A DNA stretch of 35,484 bases, taken from contig CAJVPP010000341.1 of assembly GCA_910592005.1 (NCBI GenBank), positions 1-35,484 of the forward strand, in the 5' to 3' direction. Position numbers and translations under genes: made by a program. Below, one piece after another: positions 1-10,480 of this stretch; the first letter of the stretch is position 1; each line of letters opens with the position of its first letter. The DNA comes from Funneliformis mosseae. Lineage: Eukaryota > Glomeromycota > Glomeromycetes > Glomerales > Glomeraceae. The notes under the pieces are model-generated. The model was not told the origin of the DNA and searched no databases. It saw only the letters and a program-made list of their open reading frames with translations.

Positions 1-251
1 GTTGATAAAGACTCCTCTTTCCAGTAATTGGCCAGAATCCTTCGTATTAACCGTATCAGGGGTTAGCCATGCGGCGTCCAGGGTACATAGCCGGTTGCGA
101 AGGCTAGTGTTTCGGCGGTTCAGACCAGCTTTAAAAGTAGCCAGGAGGGGCTTATTTCTGGATACAATGACATATCGGACATATGAGCCGCAGAGTCGGG
201 ATATTCGGGCGACCGATCACTAGAACCGAATTTAAAAAAAAAAAAAAAAAA
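1..251. repeat. GC-rich island ending in poly(A), likely dispersed repeat fragment
   Basis: The first ~225 bases are far richer in G and C than anything in the next 6 kb and stop abruptly at a run of about 18 A residues (around 234-251). A GC-rich body followed directly by an A-tail is the shape of a retroposed sequence (SINE or truncated LINE end), but I could not find convincing Pol III A and B boxes on either strand. One frame is open for 73 codons (2-223), Arg/Ser rich and without any recognised domain; with high GC an open frame of this size is expected by chance. It is cut by the window edge, so the true left end is unknown. Confidence 0.45.
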
Positions 252-514
252 ATTTCATGATATCTGAACATATCAAATTTAAGTATGATGGCAGTTTTGA
301 ATTAATTAAAAAACTATAGTCAACTCTCTATAAATGCATCCCTTTCGGATTGAACATAAACATGCATTTATAAAAAAAATTTTTTTTCGAAAATTTTATA
401 AATTTTATATAATATAAACATTAAAAAAATATAATTAAAACAATTAAAATGCAAATTTTATTATAAAATTTATTGAATAAACTAATTATTAAAATATTGA
501 TCTAAAGTAACTTA
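252..514. other. AT-rich spacer, nothing recognised
   Basis: Mostly A/T runs with no coding frame, RNA gene or clear repeat. It separates the poly(A)-ended island from the 3' end of the transposase relic. Confidence 0.5.
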
Positions 515-2190
515 TTAAATCATATTTTTCTTTTTTTTTTTAATAAATTTTCCAATTTTATCTATTGATTTTATATATTCATTTGCATCCTCTTGCTGAA
601 ATAAAAATGTATGAATAATTTTCAAACTTTTTAATGCTACATTAATACTAATAGTTGGAACTTCTGTACTATTATCCATATTATCTAAATTGTCAATACT
701 ATTCTTATTTGATTTAAAAGTATTTACAAGTTCTGTAATTATCTGATCATCTTCAAGAATTTCATAAACATTATCTTCTTCTGAAATGGTAAAAAATTCT
801 CTTACTTTTATTGCATTAGAAGATAAAGAGTTTTAATTATATTATCTGCTCATCAAATATCAAATCATCGGCTTCATCAATATCATTAGTTTCATCAATA
901 ATAATATTATTATTAAAAGAAAGAATTTCAGTATGATGCTAACAATTTTGAATTGTTTTAATTGTAACTTCATCCCAACTTTGAATGATGTATTAGATTT
1001 GCTTGTAAAACATTCATTTTTAAATCTTGGATATCTTTACCAGCTTTAATTTTTATTTTAACATTCAACTAATTTTAATATTAAAATAAAATTAATATAT
1101 TTTTTTTTAATAGAATTCTTTAATAAAAAAATATTAAAATTTACTGAATGTGTAAATGACGATAATGTCTTTTAAAAGACATAATAACTCCTGCATCCAT
1201 AGGTTGTAATTTTGAAGTTGTATTAGGAGGTAAAAAATAAACTTTAACATGTGAAAGTGTTAAACCTTGTAAATTATGACTTGGACAATTATCTAATAAT
1301 AGTAAAACACGTTGTCTATTGTATTTATAAGTCATTAGATAATTAAATTTTTGAAGTCATTCTTGAAAAATTGTTGTAAGTATCCATGCTTTAGAGTTGC
1401 TTCAATATGTCATTTGAAAATTAGAAATGTTAACATTTTTAAAACAACACGGCTTTGCATATTTTCCAATAATCAAAGGAGATAATTTGTGTAATCCATC
1501 TGCATTTGCACACAAAACAATCAAAAGATGCTCCTTATTTTTTTTACGTCCAAAAAGACGTTTTGTAGCTAAAGTCTAATCTGATTCTAATTTATAAAAA
1601 ATATCAATATTAATATAAAGATTATATAAAATAAAATATATATAAAAAAAATACATACCGATAGAAAAGACCTGTTTTATTTATATTATAAATCTGCTTA
1701 AGTGAATATTCAGCACACTTATTATGCAACAATGATAAAGCTTCAAGGATAATAGATTGATCAGTAGATACTGTCTCTCTTTGAAGTTTTTCTTGATGAA
1801 TGCTATTGTATTTTTTAAAACTCTAAAGCCATTCAGAGGAAAACTTCAAAGTACCTTTAGGAATTTCTAACCTATTTGCCAATAACTTTGCTTTTTCAAT
1901 CAATAATGTATTACTTAAAATCGTTCAGTGTTGATAATTTAACACAAACTCTTTAAGAGCAAGTTCTAGTTCAGGAGAAGTAACAGATTTATGACATTTT
2001 TTTTCTGGATGAATAAAGTCTGTGGTAAGTCGTTTATTTTTGCTTTGTAAAATTCATATTATAGTAGATTTATCAACTCTAACACCTCATTTTTCTTCAA
2101 TCCATTTATATATTAAATCTGAGTTAACTTGTATTTATTAGCATATAGACAAAGCTTATATTTTTGAGAATCTGAAAGAGTTTTTTTTTT
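515..2190 (-). pseudogene. Dead pogo/Tigger-type (DDE_1, CENP-B-like) transposase
   Basis: Read on the minus strand from about 2190 down to a stop at 515-517, this is a nearly full-length Tigger/pogo transposase. Upstream is an HTH-like part (SDSQKYKLCLYANKYKL), then the CENP-B-type DNA-binding part and the DDE_1 core: INKTGLFYR, KNKEHLLIVLCANADGLHKL, and the best preserved piece at 1141-1335 with LLLLDNCPSH, VKVYFLPPNTTSKLQPMDAG and FKRHYRHLH. The C-terminal tail (VREFFTISEEDNVYEILEDD) is acidic, as usual for the family. The 'LLDNCPSH' Asp is the second catalytic acid. An intron-like donor (GTATGT near 1658) is still visible. The frame is broken by many stops and few indels; those that can be aligned fall mainly at expected Trp or Gln codons, e.g. 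TIQNC-stop-HHTEIL where the family has Trp. It cannot encode an active enzyme. I did not find terminal inverted repeats. Confidence 0.88.
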
Positions 2191-2440
2191 TTATAAATGA
2201 TATATTAAAAGTAAAAAAAATATAAAACTGAAACAAGAACATGTCTAGTGTAATTTTAAAATAAAAGATACGATGGATTGATAAAATAATTTTCATGATA
2301 TTAATTTAAACAAAAAAAGAAATAGCATTATGAAATAAAAAAAGAAGGCATTGCAATATTTTAAAAAGAGATAGTATAATATCATATTAGATAAAAAAGA
2401 TAGCATTTTATTTTTTAAAATTAAATCACAAAATTAAAGA
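2191..2440. other. AT-rich spacer, nothing recognised
   Basis: Low-complexity A/T sequence between the transposase relic and the minisatellite. No frame, RNA or repeat unit recognised. Confidence 0.45.
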
Positions 2441-2703
2441 TATGAAGTTGAGAGTTAAAAGGGCTGAAAGTTGAAATTGGGAGGAGTTAGAAGTTGTTGA
2501 AATTGATAGTTATTATTGTTGGAGTTGGTTGTCATTATTGAAGTTGATTGAAGTTAGAGATGATTGAAATTGAAGGAGGTAGTTATTATTGAAGCTAGAG
2601 TTGTTGAAGTTGGTGGTTGTTGAAATTGGAGAGTTAAAGTTGACAGTTGTTAAAGTTTACAGTTGTTGAAGTTTGCGGTTGTTAAAGTTAAATTTGCAGT
2701 TGA
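2441..2703. repeat. Degenerate minisatellite of GTTGAAGTTG-like units
   Basis: About 260 bases are built from imperfect copies of GTTGAAGTTG / GTTGTTGAAGTTG, with variants such as GTTGAAATTGG, GTTAAAGTTG and GTTGTTAAAGTTT. The strand is strongly purine/T skewed: C is almost absent on the plus strand. The last third (2630-2700) has a more regular period (GACAGTTGTTAAAGTTT, ACAGTTGTTGAAGTTT, GCGGTTGTTAAAGTT), about 16-18 bases. No coding potential is apparent. Confidence 0.75.
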
Positions 2704-3039
2704 TCAAAGGTTATGAAAATAATAAATGATAAAACCTCTGATAAGAAGTTACTAAGCATCAATATTGGAGAAAATGGAAGCAAAAAAAAGAAAGTACACT
2801 TTTATATTTTTTATTATTTTTGTTTGAAATGAATTTGCTAACTTTTTTTTTATGGACTATGGCGAAAGATGTATAATGATAAAATATTTACGATAAGTCA
2901 CATGTATATAATATTTATCATGTGAGTGTATTTAGAGAGATGTTTACATATATGGTTTAGACTAAAAAATCATTGCACAGTGTGAATAGGAAGGGTGTGC
3001 ATTTAGCACTAAGTCCTGAACTTGGGACTGAACTAAAAG

Positions 3040-5160
3040 GTGCATTTATACAGAGTGTACATTTATGAAGAGTACATTTATAGAGAGTTGACTATATATT
3101 GCAAAATGATAGTAGATTGCGCAGATTATATTGTTGAGATTGTGAAAAGATCAAGTACAGTGAGATTAAATAAAGCTCAGTATTATGATAACAGAAAAGG
3201 TTTTCAATACTTAGATTTTAATTCTGTATTGGGAATTTTCTTTAAAAAATTAAGTGGTTTATAAAAATATCAGTATTTTGTATTTGAAGCAGCCAAATCT
3301 GATATTGTCTAGGCTCAATTGATTACTAATAGTGTTTTTACTGAATTTAATTTATTGAAAATCAAAAAAGTCAGCATTTCTGAAATTACCAAATAAATTA
3401 AATCTTTTTCCACCCTAATCCTAACCCCTTCTTCTTTAGATTATAAAAGACAAGAATATTTTTATCATAATATTCGCCTATTTATTAGAGATGAATTCAA
3501 AGACATAAGTTGTTCTCTGCCAATCTGTACTGAGAATAAATAAAAATATTTCAGTTAACTGCAATTTTATTACTTTATTATTTTTTATTTGTTTCTATTA
3601 CTATTAAATTCTTTATAATTTAATCTTTAATATTAAAATATAATATAGAATAAAATCATAACAAACTAAAACAATATTTTAACTAAAGAGGAAATAAAAG
3701 AACTAATTAGTAATTTAAACTGAAATCCAAATGAAGCAGAGGTAAGAGCAGTTAAAGATTACTTTTGACTTTATCTTCAACATAATATTAAAACTAATTT
3801 TACTTCTGCCTCTTCTCTTCAATTTTATACAGATAGTTCTTTAACCTCTTTAGACTTTCCAAACATTCAGTTAGGTATTGCATAGTTGTAAACTGATCCT
3901 AATTGGCTATCAATATCCTTCAATGCTTCTCTTCTTTCACAAAGTCCTTTTTTTCATTCTTGCAGAAATTTATAGTATTTAGAAAATGAAAAATTTAAAG
4001 AAAGTTTTGTTTATCTTATTTATTTGCATCACAATGCAATATCTTAGTAAGTGAAATCTAATAAAAAAGTTAAAAGTTTACAGTTATTAATAATTAATTT
4101 AGAGTAAGAAAGGAATGAATTGCTTAAAATAAATAAGCAATTAGAAGTAAAATTAGAAGAAAAAAATAACAGAATAGAAGAATTGGAAGAGAGAGTAGAA
4201 ATAGAATAGGAAATGTCTATGAAAGTATTAGATAAAGTTGAAGAATAGCATGAGCGAAAAAACTTTAAAATAGCTATGCAGAAGAATGTTTTTATATTTA
4301 GTTAGCAATAGACAATAGAAAAATTAAGAAAGGATTTAAATGCCAGAAATGAGAAAATAGCTAAATTAACTAAATCTAAGAAGTTTTAATAACTCCAAAA
4401 GTTAGCAAATAAAACTAAAGAAAAATTTAGCATAAATTTTAATATAATTAAAGAAAGCATTAAAGAAAAAGAACAAAAATTCTAAGTTTACATCTTATAA
4501 CAGTTTGAAACATATGTTTTGAAATAATAATTATAAAATTAGAATATAGAATTCTTGAGGTAGCAGAAAGAGATAAATAAGATTGTAATTATTGCTCATT
4601 TAGTTTTTGAGATTTTCATTTTAAAGACAATTTTACTCTCAATATTGCTACTCATTAAGTAGCAGACTTCAAGATAATGATAATTATGTTAACATACCTT
4701 ATATTTATGCTGATTATAAAAAGGATTTTAAAAATGATTCTTTCTTACTGTGAACTTTGTGGTAGACTAAAAAGAAATAAGAAAGATTACTTTTGTAATC
4801 TGTTAGAGAATAAATTAATATACAATTACTTTCTATAGAAGAAATAATATCTAGAACTTTTGGTTATTATTTAGAAAAGAAAATTAGAGAGTTGAAAAAA
4901 AACTAACAACTGCTAAAGAGAAATTAAACATTGAAAGAGAAGAAGTAGCCAAATTTTATGATAAATTCAAAGAATGAGGTGATGAAAAAATAAAGCAGAT
5001 TAAAGTACTAGAAGCAGAAAATGCTAAGTTAAAAGAAAAAAATAAATAACTAAAAGAGCAATAAAATGTCAAGTTGCTTAAATTGAAGTTAAAGAACCTA
5101 AGAGATGAAGTTGGTTAAAAGTTAAAAAGTAAGTTAAATTTCATAAGTGATTTTTCTTAA
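3040..5160 (+). pseudogene. Decayed repeat-element reading frame with RNase H-like patch and coiled coils
   Basis: One reading frame can be followed from 3040 to about 3540 and 3664 to 4620 without any frameshift, and again in the same phase from about 4870 to 5160, yet it carries more than two dozen stops. Around 3826 it reads FYTDSSLTSLDFPNIQLGIA, resembling the YTDGS start of RNase H domains in non-LTR elements. From 4090 to 4440 it is a strong coiled coil (LLKINKQLEVKLEEKNNRIE, KLRKDLNARNEKIAKLTKSK), and 4920-5110 is a second one (VLEAENAKLKEKN). Stops sit where Gln fits a coiled coil (TAA/TAG next to intact CAA/CAG) or where Trp fits (TGA). 3541-3663 may be an old intron; 4621-4870 has frame changes and a small Cys-rich patch (YCELCGRLKRNKKDYFC, 4749 on). 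The family is not identified; the RNase H reading is tentative. Confidence 0.55.
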
Positions 5161-6554
5161 TCTAGATATTGCTGAAGAATTTAGGTATCATTGATTTTGA
5201 AAATATATGAAGCAATTTTCTCTCCTTATTCTTTTTTTAGAATGCTTCTAATGGTGCTGTAATTCTTGAATTTCATGGTAGATTAATTTCATATTAATAT
5301 TTTTATATAGGGTAGTCTTATATAACTCCTATTATAGTTTATATTCCTCATATTCTGGTATGATAAAGTGAACATTAATATTAATAAGTCTATAATTCTA
5401 CTTTATTAATAGTAATATTACTTAATAAATCAAAGATTTTATTTATACTAAAAAATATTTGTCTATATATAATAAATACCAGAAATTTTTTGCTATTTTT
5501 TTTTAATTAAATCATTGATAAATGTTAAATAATAGTAATATAATTATCTAATCATTTGTTATTAATATAAAAGATTATATATTAGAATAATTAGTTTGTT
5601 ATTATACTTGTTATACTATTGCTTTTGATTTTACTTGAATTATATTTCAAGAAACTATTTGTTAATTATTTTCTTTTTTTACTTATTTAACTAAAACTAT
5701 TTTAAAATAAAATGCTTAGAGAATTTATCTTTAATTAATCATTTAAATTAGATTATATTTTAATAAATTATTATTTTTTAACTATCTAATTTATCTAATT
5801 GTAAAGTTTTGATATTAAATTTAATTGTTATCTATAATACTTTTTATAATATATTAAAAAGTACTCATTATCTATATTAACAGCTAAATATTCAATGAAA
5901 AAATTACTTATTTTAATATTAGTTTTCATTTATTAAATATATATTTTTAGTTGATTATTACTAATAACTAAAATATTTATGATATTTTTAATTCTACATT
6001 AATAAATATAAAGAATTCTATCTTATTAAAATATTTATATTTAATACAAAAAATAGATGAATTTTTATTTCAATACTTCTCAAAAAGTAGTAAATAAATT
6101 TTGAATTTTACTAGCAAATTTTCATGTTTTTTCAATTGGTTTATTATTAATTTTATATCTTCTTAAACTACTGTATTTAAAATAATTTGCATATCTAAAA
6201 TGTATAAATTCTATATTATTATAATTATTTATAAATATGCTTTTAAGATATAGTATATTAAAATTGACAGATAATCACTTAATATGAAAAATGTTCTTCA
6301 TCCATATGATTAGTTATTTATATAAATTATTTTAAATAATTAAACTTTAAATAATACAATTGAATAATTTAAATTATTTTACTGTGACTAGATAATAGGA
6401 AAGATTTTCTTTCCAAAATTTACATTTATCTTTATAAAAATGAATAATAAAAATTTTGATATGTCTAAAACTTCTTTTACCATTTCTAATATTATATGTT
6501 CATCTTTAGTCATAAAAATTTAAAACATTTCGGGAGATAATAATAGGACTAACA
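5161..6554. other. AT-rich region, no gene recognised
   Basis: About 1.4 kb of roughly 85% A+T with stops in all frames. A few short stretches look like further decayed coding sequence, but I cannot support a frame or family. No RNA gene seen. Confidence 0.5.
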
Positions 6555-6740
6555 AAAAGCCATATCATTCACAATCTTGTTGAATCGGATGTTACACTTG
6601 ATGAGCAGATGATTTTTCACGACATAAAACAATTGCAGGTGCATCTGCCTATCAGCATCAATCTACCAAGCCTGAGCGAGAACAACCAAAAATGAGCGAT
6701 GTCCGGTTAGACCCGGATATACAAATCTCGATAATCCTTC
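6555..6740 (+). pseudogene. GC-richer coding-like fragment of unknown origin
   Basis: A sharp jump in G+C occurs at about 6560 and ends near 6735. Within it one frame is open from 6555 to a stop at 6693-6695 and reads like ordinary protein (VESDVTLDEQMIFHDIKQLQ, then VHLPISINLPSLSENNQ). It has no start codon of its own, no neighbouring exon that I can connect, and no family that I recognise. It may be an exon scrap or part of a transposon inserted into AT-rich DNA. Composition is unlike everything within 500 bases on either side. Confidence 0.35.
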
Positions 6741-7435
6741 ATTTGATTTTATATTTAGCACCAACTTTTCCATTGTTAAGTGCTACACCTATTTTTTCAT
6801 TTAAGTTTATTTGTAGGTTTAAAAGTTTTCATTTTCATTAAAATCATCTCCGTTATCATGAACATTATTGAAATTTATTTGAAATATTTATCAATATAAG
6901 GCAAAAGCGTCTTTCAGTTGGAAGATTTTCGATTTGGATTAAATTAATTTTTTTTTGTAACGTGATCATATGATTATTCGTAGAGCAATATGGAAATCGG
7001 ATAATTAAAGTAATTTTTAATTTTATAGATATTAATAGTACAATTTTTACCCAAAATTAAAAACAGAATAAATACTTTGAGAAAAATAATATTAATATTG
7101 TTTAGATTAAATTGGTAATAATGAAGATTTTCCACTCAGGTATTGCTAATAATAAAAACAAAAAAGAAAATACGATAAAAATGAAAATAATAATATAAAG
7201 ATATCCAAAATTCTAAAAATTATATAAGAAAAATTACAAATAAATTTATATCAAATGAAAAATTATGTAAACAGTTCTTGATTAAAAATAGATCCCTTAA
7301 ATTAACAGGGTTAGATGTATTCTTATGAATATAATCTAAAATACAAATTTCTAAAAAAAAAAAACTACGTAACCCGTTTAACCTCCTTGAATTTTCAATC
7401 TTTTTTTTTTTTTTTTTAATTGAGAATTCATTGCC
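6741..7435. other. Intergenic, 3' flank of the septin gene
   Basis: AT-rich sequence without a supported frame. A T-run of about 18 lies at 7402-7419, just beyond the septin stop on its downstream side, and probably falls in its 3' UTR. Confidence 0.45.
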
Positions 7436-9314
7436 CTAAATAACTGGTCCACCAGGACCCACTTGTGGCTGCACAGGTTGTGATTGCTGCTGCTGTTGTT
7501 CGTGTTGCTTGGAACTAGATTCTTTTAAAGCCAACAGTTGTTTAGAGCGGAAAGCCTCATAATGGATTTGAGCTGTGGTTTCAATAAGATCTTGAAGGTG
7601 GGTTCTGGAAAAATTGGCAGCACGACATTAGTGAAACATTGATTCGATTCGTGTAAAAGAATATTTTTTGAGGGGTTAACAAGAATATCAAATTACCGTG
7701 TGAGAAAATCTCGAAGATGAACAAACTCACAATGATCTTCATTTTCCACTAAACAATATTAAATTTCATTAGATTATTAATTGGCAATTAATATAAGTTT
7801 AATGAATTATTTTAATCATCCAACTTACCATTGATAACGCCCCACCTATTTCTTCGCCCGCGAACGGATTTACCATCAATAACTACATTTTTTTCAGATC
7901 CAACAATAGCAAAAGGAATCATTTGCTATTTGACAAAAATAATGTTAAAATCCTATCTACACACCTATAAATATATATATATATTTTTTACTATGTTGAT
8001 TACCTTGATACGTTCGTTGAGGGCTCGCTCATTATCATCAAGCTCGTCAGAGTCATAAGGATATAACTTGATGTTATGAAAAGCCAATTCGGACTTTATC
8101 TAAAATGATGGCAGAGAATTTAAAGTTAAAGTTAAAATCACAAACTTATTAATTATACGATAAGCGGATACATACTCTTTGCTTGAAGGCTACACGTTCT
8201 TCCATTGTAAGAGAATCAGATTTGGCAATAACTGGAACAACATTGACAACCTCAGAAAGTTTTTTGAGAACCACAATGTCAATGGGTTTCAGTCTTTAAA
8301 TAAATGAAGTGAATTAGTAAAAAATATATATATATATATAATTTAACGCGTACAAGCTAAACTACTAAATATACATACGCATGACCGGTTGGAGAAATAA
8401 AAAACAAGCAACAATGAATTCTAGTGTCTTGAATATAGCGCTCACGCATAGCGGTAAGTTCTTTACGCAAATAAGCACTATGTTGGTCTTTAATGTACTT
8501 AATGATTGGTTCCCAGCTATTTCAATTAAAACAAAGTTAAATATGTATAATGTGTTGAGTTATTAACGAAGGGGTAAATAAAATCAATGCAAACCAATTT
8601 TCGTTGTTGACTTGATCACCGTAACCGGGAGTATCGACAATATTAAGTCTTAGACGAATGCCATTCTCTTCAATTACTATAATAAATAATATTAATTAAT
8701 TTTTTTTGTTTTTCAGAATAAAAGATTGTCATATATGTATTAAAACCAACGCATTATATAGTTGGCTATACAATTGAACACTTTATATCTAATTTCTTAT
8801 TTTTACTTTGAACATATTAATTATGTCCATGAAACTATAGATCGTGAAAAATTACAAAGGGTTCTCTAATAAAAATTAACGTACAATGCGACACGGTTTG
8901 AATTTCAGTTGTTTGTCTGAATGGTTCTTCAGAGCTGGTACGACCTTTACTGTCAATCAAGTGGGCAGCAAAGATAGTGTTGATAAGGGTTGATTTACCA
9001 AGTCCAGTTTGCCCTATATTATGTACAATAAGGACGAAAAGTTAGCTCAAAATAAATGATGACTGAATATATATATATATTTATACACTCTTGCATAAAA
9101 CATACCGACAACAATGACGTTGAACTGAAAGCCACGCTTTAGCAACTTCTTTTCAATTTGTCTTGTGATGGAATCAAAACCTACGTAGCCATTGAGGTTC
9201 ATCTAAATTTTTCAAAAAAGATTTTCGGGCTTAAGCATGGATGATGGCTTATTTAGCTCGAACAAATGCTTTCGAAAACAAACCAACCTTTTGAGGCTCA
9301 GCGATAGTTACCAT
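7436..9314 (-). CDS. CDC10: Septin, Cdc10 type, ten exons
   Basis: Septins are GTP-binding proteins that polymerise into filaments at the cell cortex and septum; Cdc10 is a core subunit of the fungal hetero-oligomer. Exons (minus strand): 9314-9288, 9202-9106, 9013-8885, 8676-8595, 8516-8379, 8293-8176, 8099-8004, 7925-7829, 7748-7697, 7604-7436; total 1005 nt, 334 aa, close to yeast Cdc10 (322). Visible: YVGFDSITRQIEKKLLKRGF at residues 15-34, P-loop GQTGLGKS at 42-49, G3 DTPG at 99-102, G4 AKSD, YPYDSDEL, the septin-unique RTHLQDLIETT near the C-terminus, and a Gln-rich tail (KQHEQQQQQSQ) instead of the coiled coil seen in other septin groups; lack of the coiled coil is typical of Cdc10. 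All introns are short with GT..AG ends. The nine-codon first exon (MVTIAEPQK) is supported by phase; the Met at residue 10 could be an alternative start. Confidence 0.95.
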
Positions 9315-9638
9315 TTTTGAAAAGGTTTTATTATTATATTATTGCGACTAATGAAATAAATTTGATAAATAATTTGGGAAGTTATTTGGGAGGTAGAAGG
9401 AACGTATGAGGTGAGTTTCGCTCTATGTGAGAAGCGCTGGGTATATGAAAAACAGTTAAAGACCACTCTATGAAGTGACACTATGTAAAAACTCACAACT
9501 TGATGAGAACGAATCATCGATTGTTTTTTAATACATGGTATGACAAAAATAATTATCGTGTCGTGTTTGGTCACCGGGGATGCAATGATCGGTTAAAAAA
9601 TATGCGCGTTCCAAAATGAAAAAGAATTAAATTTTCAA
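9315..9638. promoter_or_regulatory. Septin upstream region
   Basis: 324 bases between the septin start and the 3' end of the tRNA gene. It should hold the septin promoter and 5' UTR. An 88-codon frame on the minus strand (9308-9574) overlaps the septin start and looks like chance. A run of five T on the minus strand at 9619-9623 lies 16 bases past the tRNA and can serve as its Pol III terminator. Confidence 0.4.
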
Positions 9639-9721
9639 TGGTGACTGTGAGATTCGAACTCACGCCTCTTTCGAGACCGCAACTTGAGTGCGGCGCCTTA
9701 GACCAACTCGGCCAAGTCACC
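9639..9721 (-). tRNA. tRNA-Leu(CAA): tRNA-Leu(CAA), no intron
   Basis: A complete 83-nt type II tRNA. Acceptor stem GGTGACT pairs with AGTCACC, discriminator A at 9639. The D-arm contains TGGCCGAGTTGGTCTAAGGC (also the A box). The anticodon stem CCGCA/TGCGG closes the loop CTCAAGT, giving anticodon CAA (Leu, UUG codons). A long variable arm follows (TCTCGAAAGAGG, class II, as expected for Leu). T-arm GTGAG-TTCGAAT-CTCAC (B box). The CCA end is not encoded. The anticodon loop is not interrupted: tRNA-Leu(CAA) genes often carry an intron in other fungi, and this copy does not. Confidence 0.96.
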
Positions 9722-10218
9722 TTTATTTATTAATTTGAAACTTAAATTTTTTTAAAGAATTTAAGGATCTATCCACATTTAGTAAAGAAAAGTTTCACAA
9801 ATCCAACTTTCCGAAAGTGATCATCTGACACTCATAGTATTTTATGGTATTTATTAAAAACAAAAAAATTAGATTTTTAAAATTTAAATTCAAACGGAAA
9901 CCCTAATTAAATAATATTAATAAGAAAAATCAATGCGGTGATATCACCTTTCATATTCTTATATGAATTCTGAAGCGGTTTATGATTTATTTCCTATTAT
10001 TATTAATAGGTGATATATGAAAGGTTTTGGAATTACGTTTATTATCATAGGTAAAGTTTTAATACCAAGTAACAATAAAATTGCTTTATTTGCTATCAAG
10101 AAATGTCTTTACTCCTTTAATTTCAATGGAAACTTTGCTACGCTATTAAATACAAATATAAATTTATTCTAATTCAATATGTGAATTAATCTATTAACTG
10201 GTTAAACATACAATTCAG
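9722..10218. other. Intergenic, with a palindrome and a partial inverted repeat
   Basis: No gene seen. The 12-base palindrome GGTGATATCACC lies at 9937-9948. TCACCTTTCATAT just after it is nearly the reverse complement of ATATGAAAGGT around 10015-10026, which itself follows another GGTGATAT. These may be traces of a small inverted-repeat element. Confidence 0.4.
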
Positions 10219-10480
10219 TTAAGGATTGCAACGTATTTCGGCCGCGGTTAAAAGGTCAATAGCCATGACAAAATACCAATTATCATGGACAGCATAATTT
10301 ACAATATTTTGATATCTCTGAAATAAAAATATTATATTATACTATAGATACTATAGTGTTTTAATTAGAAACCACCTGTAACTCATGATATTTATTTAAT
10401 CCAAGTTATAAAATATTTACCATTGATCCGTTATGATCTATTATCAGGAATGACTCCCTTGCAGATAATGCGATACTTGC
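10219..10480 (-). pseudogene. Orphan exon pair, unknown protein
   Basis: Two minus-strand segments read as protein and join in phase: 10480-10421 (20 codons, ASIALSARESFLIIDHNGSM) with a donor GTAAAT at 10420, and 10317-10219 (acceptor TTTCAG) reading NIVNYAVHDNWYFVMAIDLL, TAAEIRCNP and a stop at 10219-10221. Both have ordinary amino-acid composition and better GC than their surroundings. No upstream exons with a start codon could be connected, and I do not recognise the family. It could be the tail of a broken gene or a duplicated exon fragment; a short real gene is less likely. Confidence 0.35.

Noticed and set aside
2..223. 73-codon Arg/Ser-rich open frame
   Set aside because: Open frames are expected by chance in a GC-rich repeat; the start codon is not ATG and no domain is visible.
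3040..5160. Alternative genetic code (TAA/TAG read as Gln, TGA as Trp)
   Set aside because: It would explain the stops, but intact genes in the same window use TAA, TAG and TGA as real terminators at family-correct positions (e.g. septin TAG, TMEM18 TAA, RNase III-fold TGA). Decay limited to repeat elements is simpler; reassigned code in a foreign element stays a remote option.
9308..9574. 88-codon minus-strand frame upstream of the septin
   Set aside because: It overlaps the septin start in another frame and has no recognisable domain; probably chance in the 5' UTR/promoter.
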